NCBI GenBank assembly: GCA_001544595.2
Contig: FCOH02000006.1
Coordinates: 248,001-312,000, forward strand
DNA: 64,000 bases
Direction: 5' to 3'
Source of the DNA: Caballeronia peredens
Lineage (GTDB): Bacteria > Pseudomonadota > Gammaproteobacteria > Burkholderiales > Burkholderiaceae
Both the position numbers and the translations under genes were made by a program. Below are positions 63,788-64,000 of this stretch, piece by piece. The first letter of the stretch is position 1, and each line of letters opens with the position of its first letter. The notes beneath the pieces were generated by a model that saw only the letters and a list, made by a program, of their open reading frames with translations, did not search any database and was not told where the DNA came from.

Positions 63788-64000
63788 GTCCGGATCCTCG
63801 CGAGCCGGTACAGCAGCCATGCGCCGAGCATCTGCAGCGCGAGCGCGACATACACGAGACGCTTGCCGAGCGCATCGCTCCACATCGCATCGAAATAGGC
63901 GGGATTGGTCACGATCACCATGGCGCCGAGCAGGACCGGCAGCAGTCCGAGCACCCACGACGACAATCGCGTCTCTGTCGAAAGCGCGATGAGTTCGCGA
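63784..64000 (-). CDS. tadB: TadB, C-terminal end (gene runs off the window)
   Basis: About 71 residues, open to the window edge. The final T2SSF/TadB portion is seen: 'LSSWVLGLLPVLLGAMVIV', 'NPAYFDAMWSDALGKRL' and a last helix. Partner of TadC. The N-terminal part, and tadA, tadZ, rcp and flp genes, would lie to the right outside this window. Confidence 0.85.
   Translation of the reverse strand, partial: RELIALSTETRLSSWVLGLLPVLLGAMVIVTNPAYFDAMWSDALGKRLVYVALALQMLGAWLLYRLARIRT

Overview
The window is GC-rich DNA from a Gram-negative bacterium, most likely a Burkholderiaceae member (Burkholderia, Paraburkholderia or Caballeronia type). The signs are a DUF3331 protein, an H-NS protein with an Ala/Lys/Arg tail, a Burkholderia-style 16-strand porin, monodomain ChrA pairs, and a Tad locus ending in a sigma-54 activator. 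I see no rRNA, tRNA, CRISPR array, transposase or integrase. The species is not determined.

Layout. 1-2.7 kb: the end of an amidase gene, an H-NS-like protein, a DUF3331 protein and a small DUF1488-like protein. 2.7-6.7 kb: a three-gene membrane-linked molybdenum dehydrogenase (2Fe-2S subunit, molybdopterin subunit, triheme cytochrome c). 7-9 kb: a LysR regulator divergent from a quinone-reductase-like gene. 9-40.8 kb: a large aromatic-acid catabolic island. 40.8-44.4 kb: an LpxO-like hydroxylase, a glyoxalase-fold protein, an AraC regulator and a DUF1479 oxygenase. 44.5-51.9 kb: a polyol (probably pentitol) operon with an ABC importer, a SorC-type regulator, an L-xylulose-reductase-like SDR and a xylitol/sorbitol-type dehydrogenase. 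52-57.3 kb: a Csu-type archaic chaperone-usher pilus operon, followed by an EAL protein. 58.6-64 kb: the distal part of a Tad/Flp pilus locus (tadB, tadC, TPR lipoprotein, DUF3613, TadG-like protein, sigma-54 activator).

The aromatic island holds three Rieske oxygenase modules, each with its own regulator. Module A (9-20 kb) is divergent around a MarR gene. One arm carries oxygenase, tripartite tricarboxylate transporter, class II aldolase-family protein, Pht5-like decarboxylase and a split ChrA. The other carries MarR, a Gfo/Idh/MocA dehydrogenase and a Vanillate-demethylase/phthalate-dioxygenase-type reductase. Together these match the logic of phthalate-isomer catabolism: dioxygenate, dehydrogenate, decarboxylate. 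Module B (21-35 kb) contains IclR, a reductase, a second Pht5-like protein, a porin, a NitT/TauT-type ABC importer, a second aldolase-family protein, a CobW-type GTPase, a Rieske ferredoxin, a second oxygenase, an alcohol dehydrogenase, an unknown protein and an MFS permease. Module C (35-41 kb) has a second IclR, a reductase, a third oxygenase, an aldo-keto reductase and an orphan binding protein.

The main discovery is regulatory. Five copies of a 17-bp inverted repeat (GTTCY-N7-RGAAC, spacer close to GTATANA) lie before the iclR operon, the porin, the ABC importer and the ferredoxin/oxygenase pair, which defines a local IclR regulon. Three copies of CTTAG-N4-CTAA lie at the MarR divergent promoter and again before the porin, which appears to link modules A and B. 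The other notable item is a 166-residue protein (33454-33954) that looks like a degenerate FtsZ/tubulin-type nucleotide-binding fold inside an oxygenase operon. The substrate of each module cannot be read from the sequence; no ring-cleavage dioxygenase is present in the window.
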